Shown piece after piece: positions 35,116 to 47,400 of a stretch of DNA of 64,000 nucleotides. This stretch comes from Sipunculus nudus. Its lineage: Eukaryota; Annelida; Sipuncula; Golfingiida; Sipunculidae. The position numbers and the translations under genes were made by a program. How positions within the stretch are numbered: the stretch's first letter is position 1; each line of letters begins with the position of its first letter. A model generated the notes under the pieces. It searched no databases. It was given only the letters and a program-made list of their open reading frames with translations, and had not been told where the DNA came from. The stretch spans positions 35,802,901 to 35,866,900 of the forward strand of contig CM049317.1 of NCBI GenBank assembly GCA_026874595.1, written 5' to 3'.

Positions 35116-36063
35116 CAGGGTTGGGCAAAACCCGGGTTTTAAGCATAAAACCCAGCCCGGTGGGTTTTACTGGGTAAACCCGGGTTTTATGGGCAATATA
35201 GTCTCAAATGGCAACTGACTGAACTCAAAATTTCTTTTACCAGCTTGGGAAATACTGTGATCAGTATGCTTCTTTGCTTTAAAATATATATTTGTAAATA
35301 TATATTGGTATTAATTATATACTCCGATTATTTCAATCATATTTCTATCTGAATCCATCATTTGTATTATTTAATGATTTTAAAATAATTTCCATTGTAT
35401 CAATGAAAGATTGAAAGTAGATGGATTACTTATTGGGTGTGTACAAAAACTGGTTGACACAAGATGGTTACTGGCTGCCAAGTGTCAACTGATTGGCAGT
35501 ACATGTATAGGATACCACACAGGTCCACAGTGACACCTCAGTGCTAGTGTCATGCGCATCCAATCTTCTCTGTATGCCAGCCAGTTCTGCTGCTGTAGAA
35601 CGTGTATTCTCTAACTTTGGCTACATACAAAACAAGATTCGCAATAGACTTGGACTCCAAGTTGGAGTACAACGTGCTGCAAAGCTTGTGACCTGCTATC
35701 ATGCCTTTTGTGGACATTCTGAACTGGACTGGTAGCAGTTTGTATAAAACAGTTTGAACATGATGCATGATGTATCACAGTAGCATTGGTGCATGACACA
35801 ATTTCTTGCTTGTGTGGTTCTTCATTAATATCTGTGATGTTGCTCATCTATTGGTATAAAACTTATTTCATGGACAATCACTGTAGTTTTTCCTCTTTAT
35901 TTAATTATATGCATTTTATGCAGCGATTCTGAGATTGAAAAGAATGCTTCTAGAAAAGCCCAAATTATATTGCCCATTAAAACCCGCATGTGGGTTTTAA
36001 GGCTTATTGCCCGCCCGGGTAATAAGGGGTATTACCCGCCTGGGTATTACCCGCCCAACCCTG
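35116..36063 (+). mobile_element. hAT-type DNA transposon remnant
   Basis: The ends are 11-bp inverted repeats, CAGGGTTGGGC at 35116-35126 and its reverse complement at 36053-36063, of the CAGRG-TGGGC type usual for hAT elements. Subterminal regions are packed with AACCCGGGTTT on the left and GGGTAATA/TATTACCCG on the right. The interior keeps a hAT dimerisation-domain fragment (35541-35735). At about 950 bp it is far shorter than an autonomous element. An 8-bp target duplication is not evident (CTATTAGG against GTTGGGGA), so one end may have decayed or the insertion is old. Confidence 0.8.
35541..35735 (+). pseudogene. hAT transposase C-terminal dimerisation domain, fragment
   Basis: Residues NLLCMPASSAAVERVFSNFG, followed by IRNRLG, VQRAAKLV and CYHAF, match the hATC signature (PASSAAVERVFS ... 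KRNRL ... AKLVFCY). A few extra residues lie between NRLG and VQRAAKL. No RNase-H-like catalytic core or zinc finger remains in the element, so this is a fossil. Confidence 0.85.
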
Positions 36064-36108
36064 GTTGGGGAGATTTATTAACTGAGATGTGAAATGTTGG
36101 CTCATTTT
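36064..36108 (-). repeat. Fragment of repeat family B beside the hAT remnant
   Basis: GATTTATTAACTGAGATGTG through TTGGCTCATTTTT is the reverse complement of 21432-21478. It is squeezed between the hAT right end and the inverted family A copy. Confidence 0.7.
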
Positions 36109-36109
36109 T

Positions 36110-36650
36110 AGCTCAGCTGACTATAAGTCATCTTCGAGATATTAAGGAAAAACCTCCATTTTCCATAAAAAGCCATTGTTACACTTCAAGGCTGCCTAAT
36201 ATCAAAACCACTGATCTGTTTTTGATCATATTTAGTATTCACATTCTTCTTTTATACATTTTCTATGAACATACAAAAAAATAGGTCAGTGTTGGGTATT
36301 ATTTTGAAGTTATGGGCCAATATATAATACAATTTTTAAAAAATCAGGAAATCTATTTACTCACCTAACATGAGAATTGCTGAAGCTAGAGACTTTTTTT
36401 CAGGAATATAACTTTATTTAATCAAGATTCAATTGTTTACCCAAAATTAGATCTGAATTTTGCAAATTTTTCAAGTTATTAGCATAAATAAAAAATCAAT
36501 ACCTTAAATTTTGTCCAGCTTTGGCAATGGCACGTTTTTTCCCTGTAAGCACTTGATTTAATTTTCACAGCATATATACAAAAGGATTTAATCTTTTAAA
36601 ATCTGATATTTCAAAGGAATTGATTGAAAAGAGTAGCTTTTATTCAAGTT
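36110..36650 (-). repeat. Repeat family A, inverted copy
   Basis: It begins with the hairpin half AGCTCAGCTGACTATAAGTC and continues as the reverse complement of about 5450 back to 4900 (TTAAGGAAAAACCTCC, CTGCCTAATATCAAAACCAC, AAAATTAGATC blocks). The ACGG tract and adjoining about 100 bp are deleted. Confidence 0.75.
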
Positions 36651-37062
36651 TTCATACACCATGTCAAGTGTTGTTTACATCTAGCCCTCCTAGTATTACA
36701 GCCTTCACTTGCATTATGTAACCCACCCCAGGCAGCTAGCCTTGGCTCAGCTTGGCCACTACCAGCAGGCTTCCCCTCTGCCCTGCACTCCCCTCCCCCA
36801 CCCCATCCAGATGTTGCATAAACTGGATGAATGTTATTGTATCCGCCAAAACAGAGTTTTGCGTGTACTATGTTTTCAGCTGCACGCCGCCGCAGCGGCG
36901 GCGGCCGCGTAGGTTTCTGGAGAACTCCTCCGTAACTGCTGGGTGGAATTTTAAGAAACCCGGGATTATGTTCGGGTCACATGTGAACTGCTGCGCCCCG
37001 ATTTTGTTTTGACCTCTGACCTTTCCTCTGCGCTCTGCGTCCGTTTGTGCGTCTGTTTCCAC

Positions 37063-40000
37063 ACATAAACCCATATATCTCGGGAACCGTTTGACGGATC
37101 AGGAAAATTTTTTTGCACAAATGTAGCCCTTGGAGAGCTTTATAACATACACAAAAAATGGTGGCGCCACCTGCAACCATGTTTGCACAGTGTCCATCTG
37201 TTCGTCTTCCTTGGGTTAAATTCACTCATATCTCTGCAATGACTTGACTAATTAACCTGAAATTTGGCATGCATATACATCCTGGATAGCTTTTCTGATT
37301 TTGTGACAGGTGGCGCCACCTATATTCACGTTTACGCTGCAGACATCCAAGCTCATATCTCGGGAACCGTTTGACCGATCAGGAAAATTTTTTTGGACAA
37401 ATGTAGCCCTTGGAGAGCTTTATAACATACACAAAAAATGGTGGCGCCACCTGCAACCATGTTTGCACAGTGTCCATCTGTTCGTCTGCCTTGGGTTAAA
37501 ATCACTCATATCTCTGCAGTGACTTGACTAATTTACCTGAAATTTGGCATGGGTATACATCCTGGATAGCTTTTCTGATTTTGTGACAGGTGGCGCCACC
37601 TGCATTCACGTTTACGCTGCAGACATCCAAGCTATTATCTCGGGAACCGTTTGACCAATCAGGAAAACTTTTTTGCACAAATGTAGCCCTTGGAGAGCTT
37701 TATAACATACACAAAAAATGTGGCGCCACCTGCAACCATGTTTGCACAGTGTCCATCGGTTTGTCTGCCTAGGGTTAAAATCACTCATATCTCTGCAGTG
37801 ACTTGACTAATTCACCTGAAATTCGGCATGCGTATACATCCTGGATAGCTTTTCTGATTTTGTGACAGGTGGCGCCACCTACATTCACGTTTACGCTGCA
37901 GACATCCAAGCTATTATCTCGGGAACCGTTAGACCGATAAGGAAAATTTTTTGCACAAATGTAGCCCTTGGAGAGCTTTATAACATACACAAAAAATGGT
38001 GGCGCCACCTGCAACCATGTTTGCACAGTGTCCATCTGTTCGTCTGCCTTGGGTTAAAATCACTCATATCTCTGCAGTGACTTGACTAATTCACCTGAAA
38101 TTTGGCATGCGTATACATCCTGGATAGCTTTTCTGATTTTGTGACAGGTGGCGCCACCTATATTCACGTTTACGCTGCAGACATCCAAGCTCATATCTCG
38201 GGAACCGTTTGACCGATCAGGAAAATTTTTTTGGACAAATGTAGCCCTTGGAGAGCTTTATAACATACACGAAAAATGGTGGCGCCACCTGCAACCATGT
38301 TTGCACAGTGTCCATCTGTTCGTCTGCCTTGGGTTAAAATCACTCATATCTCTGCAGTGACTTGACTAATTCACCTGAAATTTGGCATGGGTATACATCC
38401 TGGATAGCTTTTCTGATTTTGTGACAGGTGGCGCCACCTGCATTCACGTTTACGCTGCAGACATCCAAGCTATTATCTCGGGAACCGTTTGACCGATCAG
38501 GAAAACTTTTTTGCACAAATGTAGCCCTTGGAGAGCTTTATAACATACACAAAAAATGTGGCGCCACCTGCAACCATGTTTGCACAGTGTCCATCTGTTT
38601 GTCTGCCTTGGGTTAAAATCACTCATATCTCTGCAGTGACTTGACTAATTCACCTGAAATTCGGCATGCGTATACATCCTGGATAGCTTTTCTGATTTTG
38701 TGACAGGTGGCGCCACCTACATTCACGTTTACGCTGCAGACATCCAAGCTATTATCTCGGGAACCGTTAGACCGATAAGGAAAATTTTTTTGCACAAATG
38801 TAGCCCTTGGAGAGCTTTATAACATACACAAAAAATGGTGGCGCCACCTGCAACCATGTTTGCACAGTGTCCATCTGTTCGTCTGCCTTGGGTTAAAATC
38901 ACTCATATCTCTGCAGTGACTTGACTAATTCACCTGAAATTTGGCATGCGTATACATCCTGGATAGCTTTTCTGATTTTGTGACAGGTGGCGCCACCTGC
39001 ATTCACGTTTACGCTGCAGACATCCAAGCCATTATCTCGGAAACCGTTTGACCGATCAGGAAAATTTTTTTGCACAAATGTAGCCCTTGGAGAGCTTTAT
39101 AACATACAAAAAAAATGGTGGCGCCACCTGCAACCATGTTTGCACAGTGTCCATCTGTTCGTCTTCCTTGGGTTAAAATCACTCATATCTCTGCAATGAC
39201 TTGACTAATTCACCTGAAATTTGGCATGCATATACATCCTGGATAGCTTTTCTGATTTTGTGACAGGTGGCGCCACCTACATTCACGTTTACGCTGCAGA
39301 CATCCAAGCTCATATCTCGGGAACCGTTTGACCGATCAGGAAAATTTTTTTGGACAAATGTAGCCCTTGGAGAGCTTTATAACATACACAAAAAATGGTG
39401 GCGCCACCTGCAACCATGTTTGCACAGTGTCCATCTGTTCGTCTGCCTTGGGTTAAAATCACTCATATCTCTGCAGTGACTTGACTAATTCACCTGAAAT
39501 TTGGCATGGGTATACATCCTGGATAGCTTTTCTGATTTTGTGACAGGTGGTGCCACCTGCATTCACGTTTACGCTGCAGACATCCAAGCTATTATCTCGG
39601 GAACCGTTTGACCGATCAGGAAAATTTTTTTGCACAAATGTAGCCCTTGGAGAGCTTTATAACATACACAAAAAATGTGGCGCCACCTGCAACCATGTTT
39701 GCACAGTGTCCATCTGTTTGTCTGCCTTGGGTTAAAATCACTCATATCTCTGCAGTGACTTGACTAATTCACCTGAAATTCGGCATGCGTATACATCCTG
39801 GATAGCTTTTCTGATTTTGTGACAGGTGGCGCCACCTACATTCACGTTTACGCTGCAGACATCCAAGCTATTATCTCGGGAACCATTAGACCGATCAGGA
39901 AAATTTTTTTGCACAAATGTAGCCCTTGGAGAGCTTTATAACATACACAAAAAATGGTGGCGCCACCTGCAACCATGTTTGCACAGTGTCCATCTGTTTG

Positions 40001-40735
40001 TCTGCCTTCAGTTAAAATCACTCATATCTCTGCAGTGACTTGACTTATTCACCTGAAATTCGGCATGCGTATACATCCTGGATAGCTTTTCTGATTCTGT
40101 GACAGGTGGTGCCACCTACATTCACGTTTACGCTGCAGACATCCAAGCTATTATCTCGGGAACCGTTTGACCGATCAGGAAAATTTTTTTGCACAAATGT
40201 AGCCCTTGGAGAGCTTTATAACATACGCAAAACTGGTGGCGCCACCTGCAGCCTTTTTGCACAGCTCCTGTCTGTTTGTCTGCCATGGGATAAAATCACT
40301 CATATCTCGGCAGTGGTTTGACATATCTGGCTAAAATTTTGCAGGTTTATACATCCCCGACAGTTCTCTTGATTTTATGACAGATGGAGCCACCTGCATT
40401 CTAGTTTATGCAGCAGACATCCAAGCTCATATCTTGGGAACCGTTTGACCGATTGGGCCAAAGTTTTGCATGTGTATAGTTCTCACATAGCTCTTTATCA
40501 TTCACAAAACTGGTGCCGTCACCTGCAACCATTTTTGCTCAGTGTCCATCTGATTGTCTGCCACGGGCTAAAATCACTCATATACATGTAGTGGTTTGAC
40601 TTATCTGCCTTAAATTTTGCATATGTATACAACTGGGACGGCTTTCTGGATTTTGTGGTAAGGGGGGCAACCTTCATACACAATTTGGCTGCAGACATCC
40701 ATGCTAATATGCAACAATTCACTCTATTTCCCCTT
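37063..40735 (+). repeat. Satellite array, about 280-bp unit, palindrome GGTGGCGCCACC
   Basis: About thirteen units are present; roughly eleven are nearly identical and the last two are diverged. Each unit has two copies of the 12-bp palindrome GGTGGCGCCACC (for example 37160-37171, 37309-37320, 37440-37451, 37589-37600), spaced alternately about 131 and 149 bp, so it is a dimer of about 140-bp monomers. Shared words include GGGAACCGTTTGACC, GTAGCCCTTGGAGAGC and TTTGGCATGCGTATACATCC. Short open frames recur in every unit only because the unit repeats. Some units are more similar at a distance of three (about 840 bp), hinting at a higher-order unit. Confidence 0.9.
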
Positions 40736-40791
40736 GCCACTTAATCCATGCCTCACTTCACCCGTTCCACTCTGATTTAGGGGGATACACA

Positions 40792-40820
40792 TAGTCGCTT
40801 GTCGACTACCAGTATTCTAG
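40792..40820 (+). other. 3' hairpin and CTAG terminus of Helitron-like element 1
   Basis: TAGTCG, loop CTTGT, CGACTA, then CCAGTATT and CTAG, next base T. The distance from hairpin to terminus fits rolling-circle transposons. Confidence 0.65.
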
Positions 40821-41352
40821 TTATTTTCTGTATTTGATTCATTCTTATTCTAGGCTATGCTACATTTTAGATTTTGTATTGTACCACCAGGGTTACAGTG
40901 ATTAAAGTGCACATTTAATTGTGTCCACAAAGTGGTGTATTGCTATGAAAGTGTGGATGTTCATCAGATAAGTAATTCCTTACTTCAGAAGAGTAAAAAC
41001 TTCACCAGGTGTGAAATTGACCATTAATTCCAGTAATAAATTAAAGCTGGGATAGTAATTAGCACAATGATATTGTTTGTCCCTCATTCAACCAACAGTG
41101 TGGATACTTTATTTGAAAAGATGTTTTATTTTATCAAATTTACTGAATCTTTTATTTTATTTTGGTGAATGAAATTAAGCATATACTGAAAACTCCAATG
41201 TGCAAAACTTTTTAATAGTGATTCAAGGAATAATCTTGTAGATGCCATGTTGTGGCATTATTTTCTTTTAAATTCAGTTTAAACATTTGTGATTTAAAAA
41301 TAATAAAATATATGTGTATGCATAATATGACCCAATGTGAGCTACACTCTGG

Positions 41353-41489
41353 ATATATAATGATTGCAACTTTTGCAACAATTCTAATATTTTAACTTAT
41401 ATTTTCAGTTTTTTTTACTCTGTTTATATATAATGATTGCAACTTTTGCAACAATTCTAATATTTTAACTTATATTTTCAGTTTTTTTC
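41353..41489 (+). repeat. Direct duplication, 64-bp copies with 73-bp period
   Basis: ATATATAATGATTGCAACTT through TTTTCAGTTTTTTT is repeated almost identically at 41353-41416 and 41426-41489, with a 9-bp spacer. This is a recent tandem duplication. Confidence 0.9.
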
Positions 41490-42466
41490 ATTAAAAATTT
41501 ATAAAACTTGTAAATAAAAAAAATGATTCAGATAAAAACTTCTTAATGTAAAAAGTGGATATGCTAAAAAAATAGGCTTATATATAAACTTAAATGCATT
41601 ATTCCCTTGAAAGTGAAATAAAGGTATTAGTCCATTCTGTCCACTTGCCTGTCCATCTGTATATTTTCATATGCATCACAGTATCTCAAAACTTTTACTG
41701 TTTTCCTTCATGACAGTCTTGTCAGAGTATTAGTTTGCAATCATATATTTAGAACTTTACTATAACCAAGTAGGAGGGCCCCTTTCCTCTTAGCTTCTCA
41801 TATTCCTATATAAATGAAAAACATTACAATAGAATATTTCTACATCCACCTTCGTGCTGCCCTTACTTTTCCCTTCTCCGAACCCCATCCCAAAGACAGC
41901 CTCAGTAAACAAGAACAAGATGAATCAGATATATTAATACTTTAATATTTTGTATAACTAATTGTCCATAGGTACTTATGTAAATGCCAGAAATTGTCAA
42001 TATTGTGTAATATGTAGACATAGTGGGCATCACAGTTATGTACCTTGTCAAGACTAAAGAGATATTGTGTCATACAGTCACAAATTCATAAATCCCTTCA
42101 TCAGCATAGTAAATCATAACATCTTATCTGTCAAATTGAAAGCTTGCAGACCTCCATAGCCTTATCATCATTCTACTACTGCTTATTACTGCTGTCATTG
42201 AATTCATATTTGCTCAAATATATCACCATTTTCAACCCCTCCTAAATAATTAAAAAATAAACCACTATATTTTACTCTAATAATCCATCAGTCAGGTAAT
42301 TTCATTTATCATTTACTCACATATTACATTACATTCCTTTATAATAGCCCAACATGTCCATGATATTCATAAGCTTTATCAACTTGACATAGTATCACAG
42401 TGGAGAAACATTTATAGTCCAGTCATGATTAGCTGAGCGCCGTGACCCATGGGTCCCTTGTTTTAT

Positions 42467-42952
42467 TCTAAAAGTTAACAGAAAATATAGGTTTTCAGTG
42501 GGAAACTGTCTCCATAAGATATTTATAAACATTTTGGCACGACTGCAGAATAACTCACGCTCCTCTCTGAGACACAACTCTTCTGTGAACAGAAAGTGTT
42601 TCTATGTCCAGCTGCTTGTATTTTAATTTTGCCACTTACTTTTAAATTGCATGAATCCCAGACATCATACCGTCTGTCAGTATACACTCATAACCTGGTG
42701 GAGACAGTATGTGAGTGATCCTGCAGTCGCTCCAATATTTTTAACATTTATTTTGTGGGGCTGTCCTCGTGGCAAGAAATTTATACCCCGGTATGTTTAC
42801 CTTGAAGACCTGGTCAGAGATGGTGTTTATATTGCGAAGCAGAATGAGACGCGGGGGCATTCAGGTTTTCAATGATATTTGACTGGATTCTATCGCTGGC
42901 TGTATAAAGATTAGGTTGAAGTGAGGAACACATGAAAGATTTATTAAATGTA
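42467..42952 (-). repeat. Repeat family B, inverted copy
   Basis: Reverse complement of 20975-21432, with an extra segment of about 35 bp near 42738-42775. Beyond 42467 the two copies diverge; here the sequence continues into CCGTGACCCATGGGTCCC. Confidence 0.8.
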
Positions 42953-44398
42953 CATTGCAAGGAAACTGTTCCTGAAGAAAGAAACAGAAATATGCATACC
43001 TTGTAAGTAGCAGAAGCAGACCCAACGGGACTCCATGCATCGGGTCCTTATTCATTTTCAACCGCTGCAAGCTTTTCATCATATCAGACAAATTTTGAGG
43101 CCTTGAAACCCCAGACACCACCCCACCCCACGCCTGTTTGTGAAATTGGGACCTTGAATTAGGTATTGTCATTATTCCTCCTGGGTTGAACTCTCCATTT
43201 CATAAAGCGAGAAACATGTGTTTTTCTCTTTTACTGACCACGCACGTGGGTGAGAGCCTCATTCAAATGAAAGGCCGGACAGGCTCAAATCCCTCACTGA
43301 AAGCAAGCTTTATTCATATGAACAATAGTAGTGTTTGAGGTTGAAAGACCACCAAGCATGCGTTCCAATCATTGCCAAAGGCAATTTGGCTGTGCTCGGT
43401 CTTACCTCTGTGCAAGTCAGTAAAAACGGAAAAATCACTCAAAATTATATGTACATTAAGAATTATTTATTCTCATATTGCCTATGTCACTGCAGGCATA
43501 ATAACCTTTAAAATGATTTAAGGCACACAATTGTACACAACACGGTTTTAGAGAACATGGCAAAAAGACATGAACCAAATTCCTTTTATAAGTATAAGAT
43601 CTTAGTCATGCAAACACCTTGCCAGTAGTAACTGATAGTTAAATTGGGACCAATTCTTTAATTTTTAAAGATTTAGATGGTGATTGACTGGAAATAAAAA
43701 CAAAACATGGAAAAAAACTGTATATGAGCTTCCATTTTAACAATGCTCTAGTCTGGATGACTTAAGAAATATTTATTAAGTCATGTCAGAAGACCATGCC
43801 CCTCTCCTGGCAGACTTTAATCACTGTTTTGAATGGATGTGATCAATTTCACAAACCCCTAAAATGATTACCACCACTGTACTGTAGGAAGAGAATATGC
43901 AGATATATAGAATGTGTTTCTCCTATGAGGCAAAACAGTTTTGTTCAGTATGGCCCCTTTCCTTAATCCACATCACAACATCTCCCATGGTATAATTATA
44001 GTTTGTATAATGGATCAACAATGAAGTTTTATTTTAAGCTAGCCCAGATAATCCTTTGCTGCTTACAGTCATTCCCCAAAAATGTTTCACTCATGTTCAT
44101 TCTTCTCTATGTTAGAGAAAGAGGTGTGTTCGTCTCTGATAAATGAAAGTCCAAGTTGTATAATACTGTAACTTCTTGTAGTACTATTAAGTGCTAATAA
44201 AACCATTTATAGCCAGTTTAAGCAGTTTGAATTTTTTCCCTACGTTAAGTCTGCAAAATTTTGCATCTGGGATTTAAAATAAACAGTATGATTTTATATG
44301 GAAACAATATGTTGTAAAGTAAGTTATATCATAAACAGAAACAATTCAGTTTTTAATGCTTTCTGTCATACTCGCATGGCAGTTAGGTGTATATAAAT

Positions 44399-44400
44399 CC

Positions 44401-44462
<62 letters not shown>

Positions 44463-44463
44463 T
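44399..44463. repeat. (AT)n microsatellite, interrupted
   Basis: An AT tract broken by TTTAT and GT interruptions. Confidence 0.95.
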
Positions 44464-47400
44464 TGTAGTAAAATCAATTCAGTTTTATTTTATAGCATGA
44501 ATATATGAATAAAAACTAATAAACTTGACTGTGTTATTCAAACCAGCTGTTTCTTCCAATTTCTGTTCTTTCTGCCTTAATAAATTCTCATCAATCCTTT
44601 GGAAGCACCCAATATTCTTTCAATAAAAATAACTTTTGATTGCTCAGACGGAGGCTTTGCCATTTTCAACATACCCAGTTTCCTGAATTGCCTTTTCAGA
44701 AACTGGAGCTGAAAGTCATCCTTCACCAAAAATTGAGACAAACTGTCGATGAACAACAAATAGAATTTGAAATTTTGATTTAACAAAAATACCACAGATG
44801 CATAATGTACACTATTCTGGTTTCTCAGCAAAGCCTTATTTAAGTTTCTGATCATCTAGACAATGTTCTTTGGTGACTATAAATTTTGTTTTGTCAATTA
44901 AATGAAATTATCTCTGAATTTACACAGGATAAGCCATCTGACAAATTGTTCACAAGTGTGAAGAGTTGTTTGTCAAAAGGTTGAAATATTGTTCTTCAAA
45001 ATTCCACCCCTTTGCTCACTGGTGGGGATATCAGCAGATTAGCAGCCCACTTTGCCCTGTTTTCATTAAGGGTGACGCTCGCACTGAGACAAGAAAATTA
45101 AAAATACATTCAATGGAAACCTTGATTTAAAATCTGCCAGGTGATCTTTTTGCATTCAGATCCCATGAAAATTTGACCGATGGTGTCATTTCTGCATAAT
45201 AATTGTTGGCACACAAATATGTTCTGCGATCATTGGAAAGATGCTCCACTGAGGACAGAAAGCCAATCACCAATTTTCAGAGTCTTGTTGTAGAACACCT
45301 GTCTTGCCCTGCACATTCCTTTCATTCATGATATCTTATGGCTGGAAAATTTGTCTGCGGACGACATTGTCAGTGCATATATAAAGAAAATACTAATGGC
45401 TCAATGTTTCAAACAGTTATTCACTGATGATCTGTTGACATGTGAGGTGAGGTATCATGTTTTCAAGGAGTTTGGCTAGTTTCAAACCATGATCAAATCC
45501 TGAAATTCGCATGTGTAATGAACAAAATGTTACAGCAATGACCTTCACTTAGCTTGCTTGACCTTTGCATTCTAGCGAAGGCTCAAATGCCATGGCAAGG
45601 TTCTGAACTGAATACATATGCCCAAGGTATCCAGATGAGTACTTTGCTGACAAGGTCAATTCAAAGGACCAATATAATAGTATATATATATATGATAGAG
45701 GATACCTGTATATAATGACATTCCTTAGTAATTATGCAGTCTCAAGTCACCTGTTATTTACTGAAGAGATAAATTGTTATCAGACAGGAGTGCTACAGTC
45801 AGCAGGGTGCTGGCTCTGGCCATATTGAAGCTCGGAGCTGGGTATTTTTAACTGTGGAATTTTTGAAAATACCGCCAAATAACACTCACGCTGTAAAGCC
45901 CTGACAGGAAGATTTTAATTTCCTTCTTGTATATGTGCTGTTATTAAGTTTAAGACATCTTTAAGAGAAAATGCGTTGGTGCCAGTACACTAATGAACAA
46001 TGGTATCATATGTAGGCGTACTAGGCAAATGACTCGGCTAAAATACAGGAACTGTTCGGGGAAATTTAAGGTGCTTCCTCTGGGGGATATATTTAGGGGT
46101 CAAGGGAACCCTAAACCCTGAAATTAAGCCATCTTTAAGTTCAAAGTGAAACTACTAGTCATATACTCTATAATTAACTGATACTTTTTTTTATCTTTGC
46201 ATTTTTGCAAGATGTAATTGTTGATGTATCAAAGACAACCTGCCTTCAAAATTCAAATCACAACATTTCCATTTAATTAAAGAATCCGGTAGAAATAAGA
46301 AAATGTGGTGAACATTATGCTTACATTATTTAGTATAAATTAGAGAAGATGAATGATGAATACCTTAGTTTTTAGCCCAAAAGTAATTAAGATTTCCTGA
46401 AATTTAGTATTTTTAAAGCTGAAAGTAAAGAGCTAGAGGGATACATAAGTGCAGATTATTTATAAGGAAATTGCAAGAATCCACAGAGGTGGGATCAGCT
46501 GTACAAATTGAGATAAAATGAATCATTATAAAATTATGTTAGTTTATAGGTGATGGAATTGATGATGAGTGTGTCATTTGATTTACATGCTTAATCACAG
46601 TCCAGAACAATTAAAATTACAATTCTAGATCTGGGTGGGGCTAGTTTAAAATCTGTTGGATCCTGTCCACATCAGCTTGCAGTCCTGAAATCAGTTACTT
46701 GCAGAATTAAGCATGAGTGCCTGACTTTTCAAGTACAATAATTATAAACTTGAAAGCCTACTGAAAGTAACATGGCTTGCAGACAAATCTACTTGTCTGT
46801 CATAAAGTTACATGCTATGTTGAGTGTTGTTTTTTCTTTTGATGAATATCTTTCAGTTGTACTTTCACTCTCCAGGCCCATGATTGAATCTTTCATTTTA
46901 CTATTTGTGTTGGAATAGCATGTAAATAAACATGAAAACAATAAAAATAAAATAAAAGTGTCTGATATAGGGAGGCATAACTGTTTTTGTAGATATTTTT
47001 TGCAAGTTACATTGTGACACTTTATCACTTAGACTGCATTTTAAACATCTGAGTAAAATATTTAACTGACATCCAAAGGAATCTGTAAATATCCCCGCAG
47101 TGTCTCTGAAAGAATGCTTTATTACTCATGAAAAAAACAGACTGTCATTACTTCATGACAGATTTAATGTAAAATATTGATTAATAAGGCAGGCAGTCAA
47201 GCATACTAGAACACCTGGATCATGGCAGCATAAGTCTCTTTATAAATCAATAGAATGTATGATGTTGTGTGTGGTCCCTCACTGACTCGTTAATCCTTCA
47301 TACCTAGGACCACAACTGTAGCATTTGTCTTCCTTGATAGTATATTTTTTTTCATGGACAGTCATATAAAATGGGATTTTTTTTTTCACCTGAGTACAAT

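Larger units (their letters stand above)
36838..40820 (+). mobile_element. Helitron-like element 1 with internal 280-bp satellite array
   Basis: The left end is TGTATCCGCCAAAACAGAG (36838-36856). Its inverted partner (reverse complement TGTATCCCCCTAAATCAGAG) lies subterminally at 40770-40789. It is followed by a hairpin with a 6-bp stem (TAGTCG / CGACTA, 40792-40808), eight bases, and CTAG, with T next. Subterminal inverted repeats, a 3' hairpin and a CTRR-like end next to T are the hallmarks of Helitron/Helentron elements, not of cut-and-paste transposons. No coding capacity is seen, so it is non-autonomous. After the left end come TACTATGTTTT and a GC-rich stretch of CCG/CGG triplets (36889-36909), then the array. 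Confidence 0.7.

Noticed and set aside
35108-36071. 8-bp target-site duplication for the hAT remnant
   Set aside because: CTATTAGG and GTTGGGGA do not match well enough to claim a duplication.
37310-40321. Series of 60-72 codon frames (PPTFTFTLQTSKLL...) repeated many times
   Set aside because: They recur because the 280-bp satellite unit repeats; no start context, no family, and the frame shifts wherever the unit varies.
36838-40820. CRISPR-like array
   Set aside because: Units are about 280 bp and contiguous without unique spacers, and the genome is eukaryotic. The same applies to the 22-bp minisatellite at 55259-55608.
44577-44855. 92-codon minus-strand frame (MIRNLNKALLRNQ...)
   Set aside because: Protein-like in composition but no recognised motif, splice context or neighbours; kept out as unsupported.
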